Source of the DNA: Bathymodiolus japonicus methanotrophic gill symbiont
Lineage (GTDB): Bacteria; Pseudomonadota; Gammaproteobacteria; Methylococcales; Methylomonadaceae
Length of the DNA: 64,000 nt
NCBI RefSeq assembly: GCF_019721995.1
Contig: NZ_BLYC01000007.1
Location: 62,001-126,000 of the forward strand
Direction: 5' to 3'
A program made the translations under genes and the position numbers. The notes under the pieces are model-generated. The model saw nothing but the letters and a program-made list of their open reading frames with translations, had not been told where the DNA came from and made no database searches. How positions within the stretch are numbered: the first letter of the stretch is position 1; each line of letters begins with the position of its first letter. Below are positions 39,327 to 50,098 of this stretch, piece by piece.

Positions 39327-41965
39327 TATTCACTCTCGCCCGCTTCCGGGTCTACTTTATCCACTGCAGGGTTTGCTACATCATCCAAATCAGTAGCTTG
39401 CTCATCAACTATCGTTTCATCCTGGTCGATATCCTCATCAACCAGACCAACAATTTTATCCACACCAATCAGCTTTTCCTTGCTATCAAGGCGAATCACT
39501 CTAACTCCTTGCGTGTTACGTCCGACTATCGAGATTTCATTAACCCGGGTGCGCACCAGGACACCACCATCGGTAATCAGCATAATTTCATCATTATCGG
39601 CAACTAACACAGCACCAACTAACTTGCCGTTACGCTCCGAGGTTTGCATGGCAATCATGCCCTGCCCGCCCCGCTTATGTCGTGTAAATTCTGTTAATCG
39701 CGTGCGTTTACCATAGCCATTTTCAGTGATATTCAAAACCGTGCCTTCCGAAGAGGTAATCATTGAAATGATAGTCTGCCCTTCAGGCAATCGCATGCCA
39801 CGCACGCCCATTGCAGTACGCCCCATGGAGCGCACATCTGACTCATTAAAACAGTTTGCTTTACCATTACTGCTGAATAACAGAATATTTTGCTGGCCAT
39901 CGGTTACCGCAACGCCGACTAATTTATCGCCTTCGCGTAAGTCTATGGCAATCTTGCCATTGGTACGCTGGCGCTCAAATTCTTTTAGCGGTGTTTTCTT
40001 AACTGTACCCGCTGTCGTCGCCATAAAGATATACTGCGTTTCGCTATATTCACGCACCGTCAGCATCGCGCTGATTTTCTCATCCTTTTCCAAAGGTAAT
40101 AAATTAACAAAGGGCTTACCACGTGATGCGCGGCTAGCAATCGGTAATTGATAAACTTTTAGCCAGTAAACTTTACCTGCAGAAGAAAAGCACAAGATAG
40201 TATCGTGGGTGTTGGCAACAATAAGCTGATCGACAAAATCCTCTTCTTTAGTTGCGGTTGCGGATTTGCCACGTCCACCCCGACGCTGCGCCTGATAATC
40301 TTCCAGACGCTGTGATTTCACATAGCCTTCATGCGACATGGTAACAACCACATCTTCTTCGGTGATAAAGTCTTCTTCGCTCAGGCTGAGTTGATCAACA
40401 ACAATTTCAGTTCGACGCTCATCAGCATATTCTTCCTTAATAGCCTCTAGCTCTTCACGAATCACTTCCATTAAGCGTATTGCACTACCAAGAATTTCCA
40501 GATACTCATCAATCAAATCTAGCAGCTTTTTATATTCATAAACAATTTTATCTTGCTCTAAGCCCGTCAAGCGGTGCAAGCGTAAATCTAAAATTGCCGA
40601 TGCCTGTGCTTCAGACAGACGATATTCACTACCATGTATACCAAATTCAATAGCCAATCCATCCGGGCGTGAACGATCAGCATCAGCCCATTCTAGCAAA
40701 GAAGCCACCAGACCTGAACTCCAGGACTTAGCCAGCAAGCCACTTTTAGCTTCTGCAGGATTAGCTGAATTTTTAATGAGCGCAATCATCTCATCAATAT
40801 TGGACATGGCAACCGCTAAACCTTCTAGTACATGTGCACGCTCACGTGCCTTACGCAATAAATAGATAGTGCGCCGGGTGACGACTTCACGACGGTGATT
40901 AATAAAGGCATGCAGAATTTCTTTTAAATTCATGCACTGTGGACGGCCATTGAGAATAGCCACCATATTGATCCCAAATACAGTACGCATTTGAGTTTGT
41001 TTGTACAGATTATTCAGCACAACTTCAGGCACTTCACCACGGCGCACCTCGATTACCATACGCATGCCGTCTTTATCCGACTCATCACGCAGACCAGAAA
41101 CCCCTTCGATTTTAGACTCTTTAACTAGGTCTGCAATTTTTTCTAGCAAGCGAGCTTTATTTACCTGATACGGTAATTCGGTAACAATAATGGCCTGACG
41201 CGTGCCCTGATTATAATCTTCAGCATGGCTACGTGCGCGTATATACACTTTGCCACGACCTGTGCAATAGGCATCATAAATGCCTGCTACGCCATTAATA
41301 ATACCCGCAGTAGGAAAATCTGGCCCTGGAATATATTCCATTAAATCCCGAATAGCAATATCTGGCTCATCTATCTGCGCCAGACAAGCACTAATCACTT
41401 CTCCTAGATTATGTGGTGGAATATTGGTTGCCATGCCCACGGCAATACCGGAAGAACCGTTCACTAATAGAGCAGGAACACGCGCTGGTAATACAGCAGG
41501 CTCTGACTCAGACTCATCATAGTTAGCATTGAAGTCTACTGTTTCTTTATCCAGATCAGCCAGCATTTCATGCGCAATTTTAGACATACGCACTTCGGTA
41601 TAACGCATTGCAGCAGGAGAATCACCATCAACAGAACCAAAGTTACCCTGACCATCAATCAGCATATAACGCAAGGAAAATGGCTGAGCCATGCGTACGA
41701 TAGTATCATAGACGGCAGTATCACCATGTGGATGGTATTTACCGATCACATCCCCGACTACACGCGCTGATTTTTTATAAGCTTTATTCCAGTCATTACC
41801 CAGCACATTCATTGCGTATAAAACACGCCTATGTACTGGCTTTAAGCCATCTCTAACATCCGGGAGCGCCCGACCTACAATAACGCTCATCGCGTAATCC
41901 AGGTACGACTGCTGCATCTCGTCTTCGAGATTGACTAGGGTAATTTCTTTAGCAAATTCTGACAT
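39326..41965 (-). CDS. gyrA: DNA gyrase subunit A
   Basis: An 879-residue subunit that cuts and rejoins DNA; with GyrB it introduces negative supercoils. The catalytic tyrosine is in [11 protein letters not shown] (about residue 122). The quinolone-determining region reads [10 protein letters not shown], with Thr at the position that is Ser83 in Escherichia coli; Thr is the normal residue in some gammaproteobacteria such as Pseudomonas aeruginosa, so resistance cannot be claimed. The C-terminal beta-pinwheel carries the GyrA box QRRGGRG (about 559-565) and an acidic tail. It heads the gyrA-serC-pheA order. Confidence 0.97.
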   Translation of the reverse strand: MSEFAKEITLVNLEDEMQQSYLDYAMSVIVGRALPDVRDGLKPVHRRVLYAMNVLGNDWNKAYKKSARVVGDVIGKYHPHGDTAVYDTIVRMAQPFSLRYMLIDGQGNFGSVDGDSPAAMRYTEVRMSKIAHEMLADLDKETVDFNANYDESESEPAVLPARVPALLVNGSSGIAVGMATNIPPHNLGEVISACLAQIDEPDIAIRDLMEYIPGPDFPTAGIINGVAGIYDAYCTGRGKVYIRARSHAEDYNQGTRQAIIVTELPYQVNKARLLEKIADLVKESKIEGVSGLRDESDKDGMRMVIEVRRGEVPEVVLNNLYKQTQMRTVFGINMVAILNGRPQCMNLKEILHAFINHRREVVTRRTIYLLRKARERAHVLEGLAVAMSNIDEMIALIKNSANPAEAKSGLLAKSWSSGLVASLLEWADADRSRPDGLAIEFGIHGSEYRLSEAQASAILDLRLHRLTGLEQDKIVYEYKKLLDLIDEYLEILGSAIRLMEVIREELEAIKEEYADERRTEIVVDQLSLSEEDFITEEDVVVTMSHEGYVKSQRLEDYQAQRRGGRGKSATATKEEDFVDQLIVANTHDTILCFSSAGKVYWLKVYQLPIASRASRGKPFVNLLPLEKDEKISAMLTVREYSETQYIFMATTAGTVKKTPLKEFERQRTNGKIAIDLREGDKLVGVAVTDGQQNILLFSSNGKANCFNESDVRSMGRTAMGVRGMRLPEGQTIISMITSSEGTVLNITENGYGKRTRLTEFTRHKRGGQGMIAMQTSERNGKLVGAVLVADNDEIMLITDGGVLVRTRVNEISIVGRNTQGVRVIRLDSKEKLIGVDKIVGLVDEDIDQDETIVDEQATDLDDVANPAVDKVDPEAGESE

Positions 41966-42111
41966 GAGTCCATCTATATCTCGCCGATAAATCTATTTAT
42001 CAGCTAGTAGTTTTTTCTTAATAACCTGGGCTTTCAATCCAGATCGACATGAATTTCGGTAACTGCTTATTATAGCAACAATCTCAGGCGCATGAAGGCT
42101 AAAAATTAATT

Positions 42112-42405
42112 CGGGGAGTCGCTATTTTTGCGAAAGCTTGTTTTGGGCATCCCAGCCCAAGCAAGCAGCAAAAACTTAACGCGACCACTTATGCCTCCGG
42201 CGGCCCCGATTCGTCCTCGTCACCTCGTCCCGACCCAACAAGGGGTCGGAACATAGGCTCCAAATGACTTGACGCCGTGTCGGATGGCCTTTTATTTTGT
42301 CTCCACCTTCGCTAACGCTCAGACTCCGACAAAATAACGGCCCTACGGCTATCGCGGACTAAAAATCATCACTTCGCTTAGGCTCCGTTTCCCTGATTTT
42401 CAGCG
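42112..42405 (+). repeat. CAGCG element type A (294 bp), copy 9, joining gyrA upstream DNA to an IS-X fragment
   Basis: The left flank is the gyrA upstream region; the right flank starts abruptly inside the IS-X transposase (ACCGTAGGAAGC). As at 13734, this looks like a recombination junction between two A copies. Confidence 0.88.
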
Positions 42406-42667
42406 ACCGTAGGAAGCTTACAGCGCAAGTCTCAAATGGATGTACTGCTTGAGTTCATCACGTCATTGCTAGAGTTTCCAGATCCTGGTGATAAGCTGAA
42501 AGAGTTAGGTGAATTAATAAAGGATGTGTTTCAACTGATGCCATCAGGAAAACATATGATTGGCAGAGATTTAGGGCGCTTAGAGCCAACACCATCATTA
42601 AAGTATTGTTCTGCTGGGTGAAGGTAAGAGTTTGATGGCAATGGGATGGAAAAACTTGAACATCGAG
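42406..42667 (+). mobile_element. IS-X 3' fragment (262 bp)
   Basis: Encodes the last 60 or so residues of the IS-X transposase (SQMDVLLEFITSLLEFPDPG) with its native end CSAG-stop, then the terminal repeat CTTGAACATCGAG. It is useful as the uninterrupted reference for the B insertion at 32411. Confidence 0.9.
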
Positions 42668-42698
42668 TGATACGCACGTCATATTAGTGTCTAAAGAT

Positions 42699-44399
42699 CA
42701 TCAGTGTTCCCCTATCAATTGAGGCCGTGAAACTAACCTCGCCACAAGAGAGCTCATAAAGCACTGTAAAGACATTCCTGTTATTATTGCGTTTTGAACT
42801 GCTCGAATGGTATACGAGCTGATACGAGATATTCTTGCCTGGAAAAATAATGGATTCACAAAACGATCTCGTTTTTGGGCCTGTTGCTGCCTTATCTCCA
42901 GAGCCTCGCTATATTTTTTATCCGATGGATGAATCAATTCTGGCTGTTGTGTTTTTGAAATCTCTTCAAACACGCGCATTAAATTATAGCTCATTGCAGT
43001 CAGGCGCATTTGATTTTCAAGTGAGCGGGTATTGGAAGACCAAGCTTTAGTTTCCTTGAAATTACTTTTACTCGATGTTCAAGTTTTTTAACCGATTGAT
43101 TTTATTGATAATTTTACTGACAAAGAAAGCATCAACATCATTGTAAATCAATCACCTATAAAACAAAGCCGGAAAAATTTACTTTTCTTAGCCCAGTTAT
43201 AGCTGAAAACTTGAACATCGAGTTTTAGTGTTATTGAATGTCTTTTCAATCGTCCATCGTTTGAAATATAGCATGGCAATGGCTCCAGGGTTAATAGTCA
43301 TTGGCAAGGTTGTAACAAACCGGTGAAGTTTTCCGGTTTCTGGATCACGGTAATCCACCACGTTAAATTTGATGCCCTTGTTTTCGTACACACTGTATGC
43401 TTCAACCCCTGTATTGATCTTATGGCGGGAGTCAAAAGGGATAGGCTCAACCAGAGTCGCAATTGAATTTTCTTTTAGCATTGAAATCATGTAATTAGCA
43501 TGTCGCTTCTGCCGATCCCACCAGACAAAGTCGGTGACGGCTTTATCGTAGACATAGAGATGTTTCTGAGAGCTGTTATTTCCCTTGTTTTGCTTTTCAA
43601 TATGATCTCGTAACACAGGTATTTCTTGATGCCTCTGAGTTCCGTTTGTCACCAGACAAAGAAATCTGAGCAACCCACTTCTGAGATTCAACGCGTAAAT
43701 CCCCCCGGCCGCATAAACTTTCCCCTTGCTGTTTTTTTCAGTATGGCAGGCATGATCAATAAAATGTCCATCCGCTGCTTCTATGGTGTATTCGTCAAGT
43801 TCCGGGAATGCTTTAAGATAATCAATGCCTTGCGATAGCAGTGTTTCAGCGTGAAGATGATAGCTCTGCTGTTCAAATGCCTCAAGCATACTTGTTCGTC
43901 TATGCGACTTCAGTGATTTAAAATACGTTGAGTGGGGAAGCAGCTGGCCATAAATCTGTTCATTGGTTTGGAGGAAATGGCGACCACTATCGACTACACT
44001 GATACAGCGTAATAACCCAAGGCGAATAAAGTCGATATCCTTCAACTCTGGGCATGAACGAGACCACAAAGGATGACGCTCTGCTAACAGGGCACGTTCC
44101 ATACTTTCATTGCAGTGTTGGTGAATATGTTCAGAGAGTGGTAGGTCTTTAAGCATGGGTGATATCCGTTTATGAGGTGATTAAAACGGAAATTTTTAGA
44201 AGAATTTTTTCGGTAATTGCAAGCTTTATTTGAAATTATTTGTTGTTTTTTTACGCTGCCTACAGAGTGTCTATTTGCTGTTATAAGTGGTTAAAATCAA
44301 AAAGATGGAAATATTCGATTGGTGCTACCTTCATGTAGGTTATAGGCTGCTTTGTTTAGGTACTTCTTCTTTCAATGGGAACACTGATGACGTATTCAG
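42699..44399 (-). mobile_element. IS-Y copy 4, interrupted by MITE-X
   Basis: Full-length IS-Y with both CATCAGTGTTCCC repeats. The transposase, starting at 44156, is cut after TFNNTK by a 152-bp MITE-X (43071-43222), and the rest continues at 43009. The flanks (CTAAAGAT and ACGTATTC) do not match, so one side has been rearranged. Confidence 0.9.
43071..43222. repeat. MITE-X (152 bp), copy 2, in IS-Y, duplication TTTTA
   Basis: IS-X-type ends and a 5-bp duplication TTTTA on both sides (43066-43070, 43223-43227). The intact IS-Y at 7940-7960 supplies the empty site. Confidence 0.94.
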
Positions 44400-44478
44400 G
44401 ATAACTTATGCAGTTAGTCAGCGATCAACTGATGTTTTTAGATTGATGGGCTGGTGAAAATTCAAAGCTAGAATGTCG

Positions 44479-44979
44479 TTATAATTGTTCTGCAATCCGC
44501 TTTTGCATCTTAATTAAATCAAGCAGCCCTGTTGCGCGATAGATAATTTCTCCCTGCGGATTCAACAACAGCGTTGTTGGTGTCAAGCTAATATCACCAA
44601 ATGCCTTGGCCAGGCTTATATCCAGGTCCAGCACTATATCATAAGGAATTTGATGGTTTTTGACTGTGGTTACGACATAATTAGGGCGGTCATAAAACAT
44701 GGCGATAGCGATAATTTCCAGACCTTGTTGATGATAATCCTGATATAAACTTTTAAAAAAGGGGATTTCCTTGATGCAACTGGCGCAGTTGCTAGCCCAG
44801 AATGTAATTAGCACAACTTTAGTCTGTAAGTCCTTTAGGCGTATCGTCTTATTGCTTATTGTTTTAAAACTGACATCAGGGGCTAGTGCCGGTTTAGACA
44901 GACTGTGTGTATAGATGCCCGTTAGCAATATACATATACCCAGCGCAATCAATAGGGCTCTATTTCTGTTGTTCTTCAT
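44479..44979 (-). CDS. TlpA/ResA-like membrane-anchored thioredoxin
   Basis: About 166 residues with an N-terminal signal anchor (RALLIALGICILLTGIY) and a periplasmic thioredoxin-like fold of the AhpC/TSA-TlpA type. The active-site CxxC is in FWASNCASCIKEIPFF, and the cis-proline region is SLTPTTLLLNPQG. Such proteins reduce disulfides in the periplasm, often for cytochrome c maturation. Several in-frame starts exist (45012, 44991, 44979). I prefer 44979 (MKNNRNR) because it gives a normal signal anchor and the smallest overlap with the upstream ClC gene, to which it appears translationally coupled. Confidence 0.85.
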   Translation of the reverse strand: MKNNRNRALLIALGICILLTGIYTHSLSKPALAPDVSFKTISNKTIRLKDLQTKVVLITFWASNCASCIKEIPFFKSLYQDYHQQGLEIIAIAMFYDRPNYVVTTVKNHQIPYDIVLDLDISLAKAFGDISLTPTTLLLNPQGEIIYRATGLLDLIKMQKRIAEQL

Positions 44980-46555
44980 TAGCGGCATCATTTTGGTGTA
45001 CTTGATAGGCATTACATAATGCTCTATACAATGGTTCGGGGTTTATTAATTTAGACGTGCCAGAGACCAGAAATGCGGCAGTCATTAAGGGAATAGACAG
45101 GTCGTGGCTATGGGTCATTTCCAGTACGACCACAAATGAGGTTAACGGTGATTGCAGCATACCCGCGAAATAAGCGGTAATGCTGAGTAAAATGATCACC
45201 GAGGTTGGCGCAATCGGAAACCAGTTCGCCAGGTTTGCACCTAGTCCCGCACCGGTTGCTATGGAAGGCACAAAAGTACCACTAGGAATACCGCTAAAAA
45301 AAGTAGCATCGGGGAGTCGCTATTTTTGCGAAAGCTTGTTTTGGGCATCCCAGCCCAAGCAAGCAGCAAAAACTTAACGCGACCACTTATGCCTCCGGCG
45401 GCCCCGATTCGTCCTCGTCACCTCGTCCCGACCCAACAAGGGGTCGGAACATAGGCTCCAAATGACTTGACGCCGTGTCGGATGGCCTTTTATTTTGTCT
45501 CCACCTTCGCTAACGCTCAGACTCCGACAAAATAACGGCCCTACGGCTATCGCGGACTAAAAATCATCACTTCGCTTAGGCTCCGTTTCCCTGATTTTCA
45601 GCGATAGTTGCCAGCATTTTATACAGTGGAAACAGCGGGTCTACTGTCGCTTCTTCCAGCAATATATTTTTGCCAGTTGATAGCCAGTGCCAAAACTTTC
45701 ACCATGCGATACAAAACCGAGTAAGGCAATAACGCAGCCACATACAAAAGCAACCCTGACGATAGGGAAGCCTCTTTTTTTAATAAAATACTGGCCGCTG
45801 ATGATGATCTTGCTAAAAATCCCACCGAGAAAGCCGCCAATAATGCCACATAGCGGAATTGCCAGCCAGCCTTCGCCCCAGGGTAAACTGAGTTGATTAT
45901 CGGTAAAATAAATCGTGTGGTTTAAAATCGAATAGGCGGTCACACCGGAAAAAATAATGGCGGTTAACACCAATGTGCTTATGCGCTCTTCCAGTGTCCG
46001 CCCCATTTCCTCAATCGCGAACATAATGCCACCGAGAGGTGCACTAAACATGGCGGCAAACCCCGCAGCGCTTCCTGCCAGCAATAGACCTCTAGCCATA
46101 TAATGCGCGGGAAATTTAAACGCTCTGCCGAGTGACCCCATTAAGGAGGCTCCAATATGAGTAGCAGGTCCGCCAAAACCGACCGATGCGCCTGATAATA
46201 AGCCCATAATCGGCAGGAAAGTTTTGCCGATGGCAATGCGCAATGAAACCAGTTTTAAACGTTCCGCCGCAGTATGCTGAAGTTCTAGTGCGGTTTTAAC
46301 CTGGGGAATACCACTGCCTTGACTGCCAGGAAAAAAACGAAAGGTTATCCAGGCTGTCAGGGCGAGGCCAAACGGCGCAACGACAAAATTAAACCAGGCA
46401 TGAACCAGGGAAGCAGAACGATAAAATTCAGAAGCCCACTCGCTGAGTAAAGTCATGGTTGAGATTAATAAACCAATGATGATTGCCCCTAACCAGAAAA
46501 CCAGTCGCTGCTTCCAGGAGTTTAAGGAAAAAAAAGATTTGCTGTATTCAGACAT
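44960..46555 (-). pseudogene. ClC-family chloride channel/antiporter, frameshifted and split by a type A element
   Basis: The N-terminal part (from MSEYSKSFF) contains FPGSQGSGIPQVK, the GxGIP chloride-site motif. The second motif, normally GREGP, reads GFGGPATH, so the gating glutamate is replaced by glycine. The frame breaks near 45665, where a run of As lacks one base. The corrected frame reads LLEEATVDPLFPLYKMLAT up to the type A element (45310-45603) and resumes FFSGIPSGTFVPSIATGAGL with the GxFxP motif. Removing the element plus one base and adding the lost base gives one continuous protein of about 434 residues, normal for the family. Both lesions must be counted, so the gene is dead unless one is a sequencing error. 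Confidence 0.88.
45310..45603 (+). repeat. CAGCG element type A (294 bp), copy 10, in the ClC gene
   Basis: Antisense to the gene. Codon arithmetic after correcting the upstream frameshift supports removal of 295 bases (element plus T at 45309), consistent with the other type A junctions. Confidence 0.92.
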
Positions 46556-46751
46556 AGGCAAAGAAATGGATTTATCAGTTTTATGATTATAGCAAAACTG
46601 GTAAACTGTAGTGTTTATTTGCCGCACTAGTGCAGCGCTTATTCTTCATCTGATGGATAAGGTTGCCGCATTAACATTTAAGGTAACTATTTTTCCTGGT
46701 TTATCCATCGATCAATAGTCGCTACTATAAAGCCAAGGGAAATTATTGAGT

Positions 46752-48335
46752 ATGAAAAAGATTCTTATTTCCGATAAATTAGCCGATGCAGGGGTTAACT
46801 TTTTAAATGAACAAGAAGGCATACAGGTTCATATAGATACCGGTATGAGTCCAGCACAGTTATGCGAGACGATAGTTGATTATGACGCGCTATTAATTCG
46901 TAGCGATACTAAAGTCACAGATGAAGTGCTACGCGCTGGTAAAAACCTGAAACTAGTCGGGCGGGCAGGAATTGGTGTGGATAATGTCGATATTCCGGCT
47001 GCAACAGAGCAGGGGGTTATCGTGATGAATACTCCGGATGCAAATGCAACCACAACAGCTGAGCTGGCGATTGCGCATATGTTTTCCCTAAGCCGTAACT
47101 TACCCAAAGCAGATAAATCGATCCGTGAAGGAAAGTGGGAGAGATCGCAATTAGTAGGTGCGGAAGTATCACATAAAACTCTGGCTATTTTGGGCTTTGG
47201 TACGATAGGGCGTATTGTTGCACGGCGAGGAGCAGGGCTAGGTATGCATGTTATCGCCTATGATCCCTTTGTTGCCCCAGATATATTCGCTGAGTGCGGA
47301 GCAGCAATGGTCACGCTGGAAGAATTGGTGCAGCAGGCAGATTATTTAACCTTGCATTGCCCTTTACTGGAAAAAACACGCGGTGTGATTGGTGAGCAAC
47401 AATTGGCGATGATGAAAAAATCCGCGATGATTATTAACTGCGCGAGGGGTGGGCTAATTGATGAAACGGCGCTTTATAATGCTTTGAAAAATGACGATAT
47501 TGCGGGTGCGGCGCTGGACGTTTATGAAAATGAGCCGCCCAAAGATTCGCCACTATTAGAACTGGACAATATCGTTTTTACCCCGCACCTAGGCGCATCA
47601 ACCAAAGAAGCGCAAGTAGCGGTCAGTGTCGAAATTGCGCGTCAGGCAGTGACTTTTCTTAACACAGGTGAGGCAGTAAATGCGCTGAACTTACCCCGTC
47701 TGTCTGCTGATGATCTTAGGAAATCAGCACCCTATATGGAGATAGCGACGAGCCTGGGTAAGGTGTTAGCTGGCTTGGCAACTAAACCGATAGAGCGGAT
47801 TAAGGTGTCTCTATTAGGTAAAGCAGCGGAAGCCGAGGCACGTTCAGTTTCAGTCGCTGCTTTAGTGGGTTTGCTGCAAAGCCATGTATCAACGCCAGTC
47901 AATAGTGTTAGTGCAGAGAATATTGCCAAGCGTCAGGGCATCAGTTTAACTGAGTTAAAATCAGAAGAGATTTCAGGCTATCTGGCTTTAATTGAAGTGA
48001 AAGCCTATTGTGGCGATGAAGAGCTTACTTTATGTGGTACTTTGCTGGGTGATAAGCACCCTCGTATTGTGCATATCAATGAATACGAAATTGAAGTGGT
48101 TCCAGAAGGTGTGTTACTAGTCACGCAACATGCGGATAAACCAGGCGTTATTGCTGCAATCAGTACAGTATTAGGTAAGGCGAATATTAATATTTCACGG
48201 ATGCAGGTAGGTGTCGCTGAGGATGGAAAACATGCAATGGCTGTGATCAGTGTGTCTGAAAAAATAGAAGATGAGCAGTTACAGGCACTTTGTGAGATAG
48301 CTGCAGTTGAGTCAGCGATACAAATTGAAATGTAA
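46752..48335 (+). CDS. serA: D-3-phosphoglycerate dehydrogenase (long form)
   Basis: About 527 residues, the long bacterial form: NAD-binding dehydrogenase (to about residue 315; GFGTIGRIVARRG cofactor loop, catalytic HLGAS), then an intervening substrate-binding domain, then a C-terminal ACT domain (VLLVTQHADKPGVIAAIS) that usually senses serine. It makes 3-phosphohydroxypyruvate, the substrate of SerC. I prefer the ATG at 46752 over the TTG two codons upstream, as it is better spaced from AGGGA. It is divergent from the ClC gene and upstream of serB. Confidence 0.95.
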   Translation: MKKILISDKLADAGVNFLNEQEGIQVHIDTGMSPAQLCETIVDYDALLIRSDTKVTDEVLRAGKNLKLVGRAGIGVDNVDIPAATEQGVIVMNTPDANATTTAELAIAHMFSLSRNLPKADKSIREGKWERSQLVGAEVSHKTLAILGFGTIGRIVARRGAGLGMHVIAYDPFVAPDIFAECGAAMVTLEELVQQADYLTLHCPLLEKTRGVIGEQQLAMMKKSAMIINCARGGLIDETALYNALKNDDIAGAALDVYENEPPKDSPLLELDNIVFTPHLGASTKEAQVAVSVEIARQAVTFLNTGEAVNALNLPRLSADDLRKSAPYMEIATSLGKVLAGLATKPIERIKVSLLGKAAEAEARSVSVAALVGLLQSHVSTPVNSVSAENIAKRQGISLTELKSEEISGYLALIEVKAYCGDEELTLCGTLLGDKHPRIVHINEYEIEVVPEGVLLVTQHADKPGVIAAISTVLGKANINISRMQVGVAEDGKHAMAVISVSEKIEDEQLQALCEIAAVESAIQIEM

Positions 48336-48341
48336 ACTATT

Positions 48342-48483
48342 GTAGAGCGGACTTTAGTCCGCTATATACAGTTTGCTACTAATGGAGCATCAGCCAGAAT
48401 GAAAACATGCAAAGCTAAAGCCTTACACCTGATTTTCCGGCTAACTGCGTGTGCATTTTATTGCGGACTAAAGTCCGCTCTAC
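48342..48483. repeat. MITE-like element (142 bp) between serA and serB
   Basis: It starts GTAGAGCGGACTTTAGTCCGC and ends with the exact complement. Each end is itself a palindrome. The GCGGACTTTAGTCCGC core is a common dispersed palindrome in several bacterial groups. It is non-coding and has no clear target duplication. Confidence 0.8.
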
Positions 48484-48504
48484 CCCATTTTTAAAAGGGC
48501 GGAT

Positions 48505-49146
48505 ATGAGTTCTGATATTATTTGTTTTGATTGTGATAGTACCTTAAGTGAAATAGAAGGTATTGATGTATTAGCTGAACGTGCGGGTTGCGGTGCAGAA
48601 ATGGCAGCTTTAACTAATGCAGCCATGAATGGTGAGGTACCTTTGGAGTCTGTTTACGCGCAGCGCCTGAGTTTGATCAAACCTGATCGACAGGCTATAA
48701 AGTGGGTAGCTGATTTATACATAGAAGAAATAGTGCAGGGGGTAGAGCAGGTGTTTCAGCAATTACACGACGAAGGCCGGCAAGTCCATATTATCAGCGG
48801 TGGCTTGAAACAGGCCATTTTGCCACTGGCAGAAAAATTAAATGTTGTTCCTGAAAACGTACATGCAGTAGAAGTTCTATTTGCCAGTAATGGCGATTAT
48901 CTGGACTTCAACCAGCAATCGCCTCTAGCGCGAAATGGCGGTAAAGCCGATATATGTACGCAACTGAATCCTGCTAATTTAAAAATGGCTATAGTGGGTG
49001 ATGGAAATACCGATATGGAAGCCAAAAAAGCAGGCGCTTTTTGCATAGGTTTTGGCGGGGTAGTGGCACGAGAAATCGTCCGGAAGCAAGCAGATGTATT
49101 TGTTGAAGACTCCGATCTACAGGCTGTTTTAGCGTATTTGTTATAA
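48505..49146 (+). CDS. serB: Phosphoserine phosphatase (HAD family)
   Basis: A 213-residue haloacid-dehalogenase phosphatase completing serine synthesis. The nucleophile motif is FDCDSTLSEIEGID (Asp in DCDST), motif II is IISGGLKQAI and motif III is VGDGNTDMEAKKAG. Unlike Escherichia coli SerB it lacks an N-terminal ACT extension. The ribosome binding site AAAGGGCGG lies 5-8 bases before the ATG. A reverse type C element begins 10 bp after the stop codon. Confidence 0.92.
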   Translation: MSSDIICFDCDSTLSEIEGIDVLAERAGCGAEMAALTNAAMNGEVPLESVYAQRLSLIKPDRQAIKWVADLYIEEIVQGVEQVFQQLHDEGRQVHIISGGLKQAILPLAEKLNVVPENVHAVEVLFASNGDYLDFNQQSPLARNGGKADICTQLNPANLKMAIVGDGNTDMEAKKAGAFCIGFGGVVAREIVRKQADVFVEDSDLQAVLAYLL

Positions 49147-49156
49147 AGTTAGCCTT

Positions 49157-49436
49157 CGCTGAAAATCATGGAAACGTAGCTTAGCGAAGTGGTGATTTTT
49201 AGTCCCTGATAGGCGACAGGGCAATTCGCTGATTCGACGTGTGCTAGCAGCACGCGAGAGGAGCAAGAATTGCATTCCGAATAGCCGTCCAGCCAGTGAG
49301 GTAGTAATGACGAAGCGGCTTTTGTGCGTAGTCGTTGCGGACGCAGGGCGTTCAGGGCATCTCCCATCCGCTGCGTAGGTGAACGAATTATGGCGACAGG
49401 AGTCCCGGAATTTCGTGAGGTAGCATGGCGCGCCTG
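49157..49436 (-). repeat. CAGCG element type C (280 bp), copy 6, downstream of serB
   Basis: Full-length, reverse orientation, between serB and a stretch without recognisable genes (49437-49600). Confidence 0.93.
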
Positions 49437-49570
49437 GTCTTTACAAGTCTAATTTTACAGAAGAAACTGATGTTTTAAAAATATTGTCCGATTGATTGGA
49501 TTGATATCACTCTACTCCCTTAAGTGACCATCTCCACAAGTTACTCACTTATAGGATGTCAGTTCTATCA

Positions 49571-49599
49571 GGCCCGGCCCGGCCCGGCCGGGCCGGGCC
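49571..49599. repeat. 29-base pure G+C tract, palindromic
   Basis: GGCCC is repeated and then mirrored as GGGCC, giving a strong hairpin made only of G and C in otherwise AT-rich DNA. It sits exactly where the hypothetical frame at 49601-49758 loses plausibility. Confidence 0.85.
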
Positions 49600-49600
49600 A

Positions 49601-49758
49601 CGGACATCAATCTTGCCCGTTATTACCGCTCCTAAACCATAATTACCACCAGATAATTTTGTCGAAGCATTAATCAATGCCGATGCGGAATAAATTTGTT
49701 GTTCCAACCTTTGAGCTATGGTTATCCTTTGTCTGACGGAATTAACAGGTAGCATCAT
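49601..49758 (-). pseudogene. Hypothetical protein fragment of unknown family
   Basis: About 52 residues starting MMLPVNSVRQRITIAQRLEQ, with a good ribosome binding site (GGGAAG) just before the start. I do not recognise a family. The frame runs into the G+C palindrome and ends in low-complexity Pro/Gly/Arg sequence, so it is probably the 5' end of a gene cut by rearrangement. The stretch 49759-50027 upstream shows no gene. Confidence 0.4.
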
Positions 49759-50027
49759 CTTCCCTTTTTAAAAGCGTTTAGGAACGTATGCTTTTAAGTG
49801 GAAGCAGCAATTGCGGGCTTAATTGCGGTAAAGTTCAGGGGTTGAGAAATATTTGCACAGATTAATGTTGAAGATATCAATGGAGTGCCATAACGCAAGG
49901 ATATTACGGATGATTTCCGCCATTCAGGACTAAGGATGATCTGAGACAAAGTAAACTAATAAATCTTCTTGCGATAGTGTTCTGCTACTTCAAATTCATT
50001 ATTTTTAAACAGGGGGTTTTAAAAGAC

Positions 50028-50098
50028 CTGAAGTTTCCCAATAACTGAAGTTTCCCAATAATTATTTATGGTAAAATTGAAACTATGCTACAACTATA
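50028..50098 (+). repeat. MITE-D left-end fragment with a duplicated terminus
   Basis: The end CTGAAGTTTCCCAATAA occurs twice in tandem (50028 and 50045), then 54 bases of MITE-D follow up to ACAACTATA, where IS630 begins. The right half of this MITE is not present on the far side of IS630. Confidence 0.82.

Noticed and set aside
41600-41740. Quinolone-resistance change in GyrA (Thr at the Ser83 position)
   Set aside because: Thr is the natural residue in several gammaproteobacteria, so no resistance mutation can be inferred.
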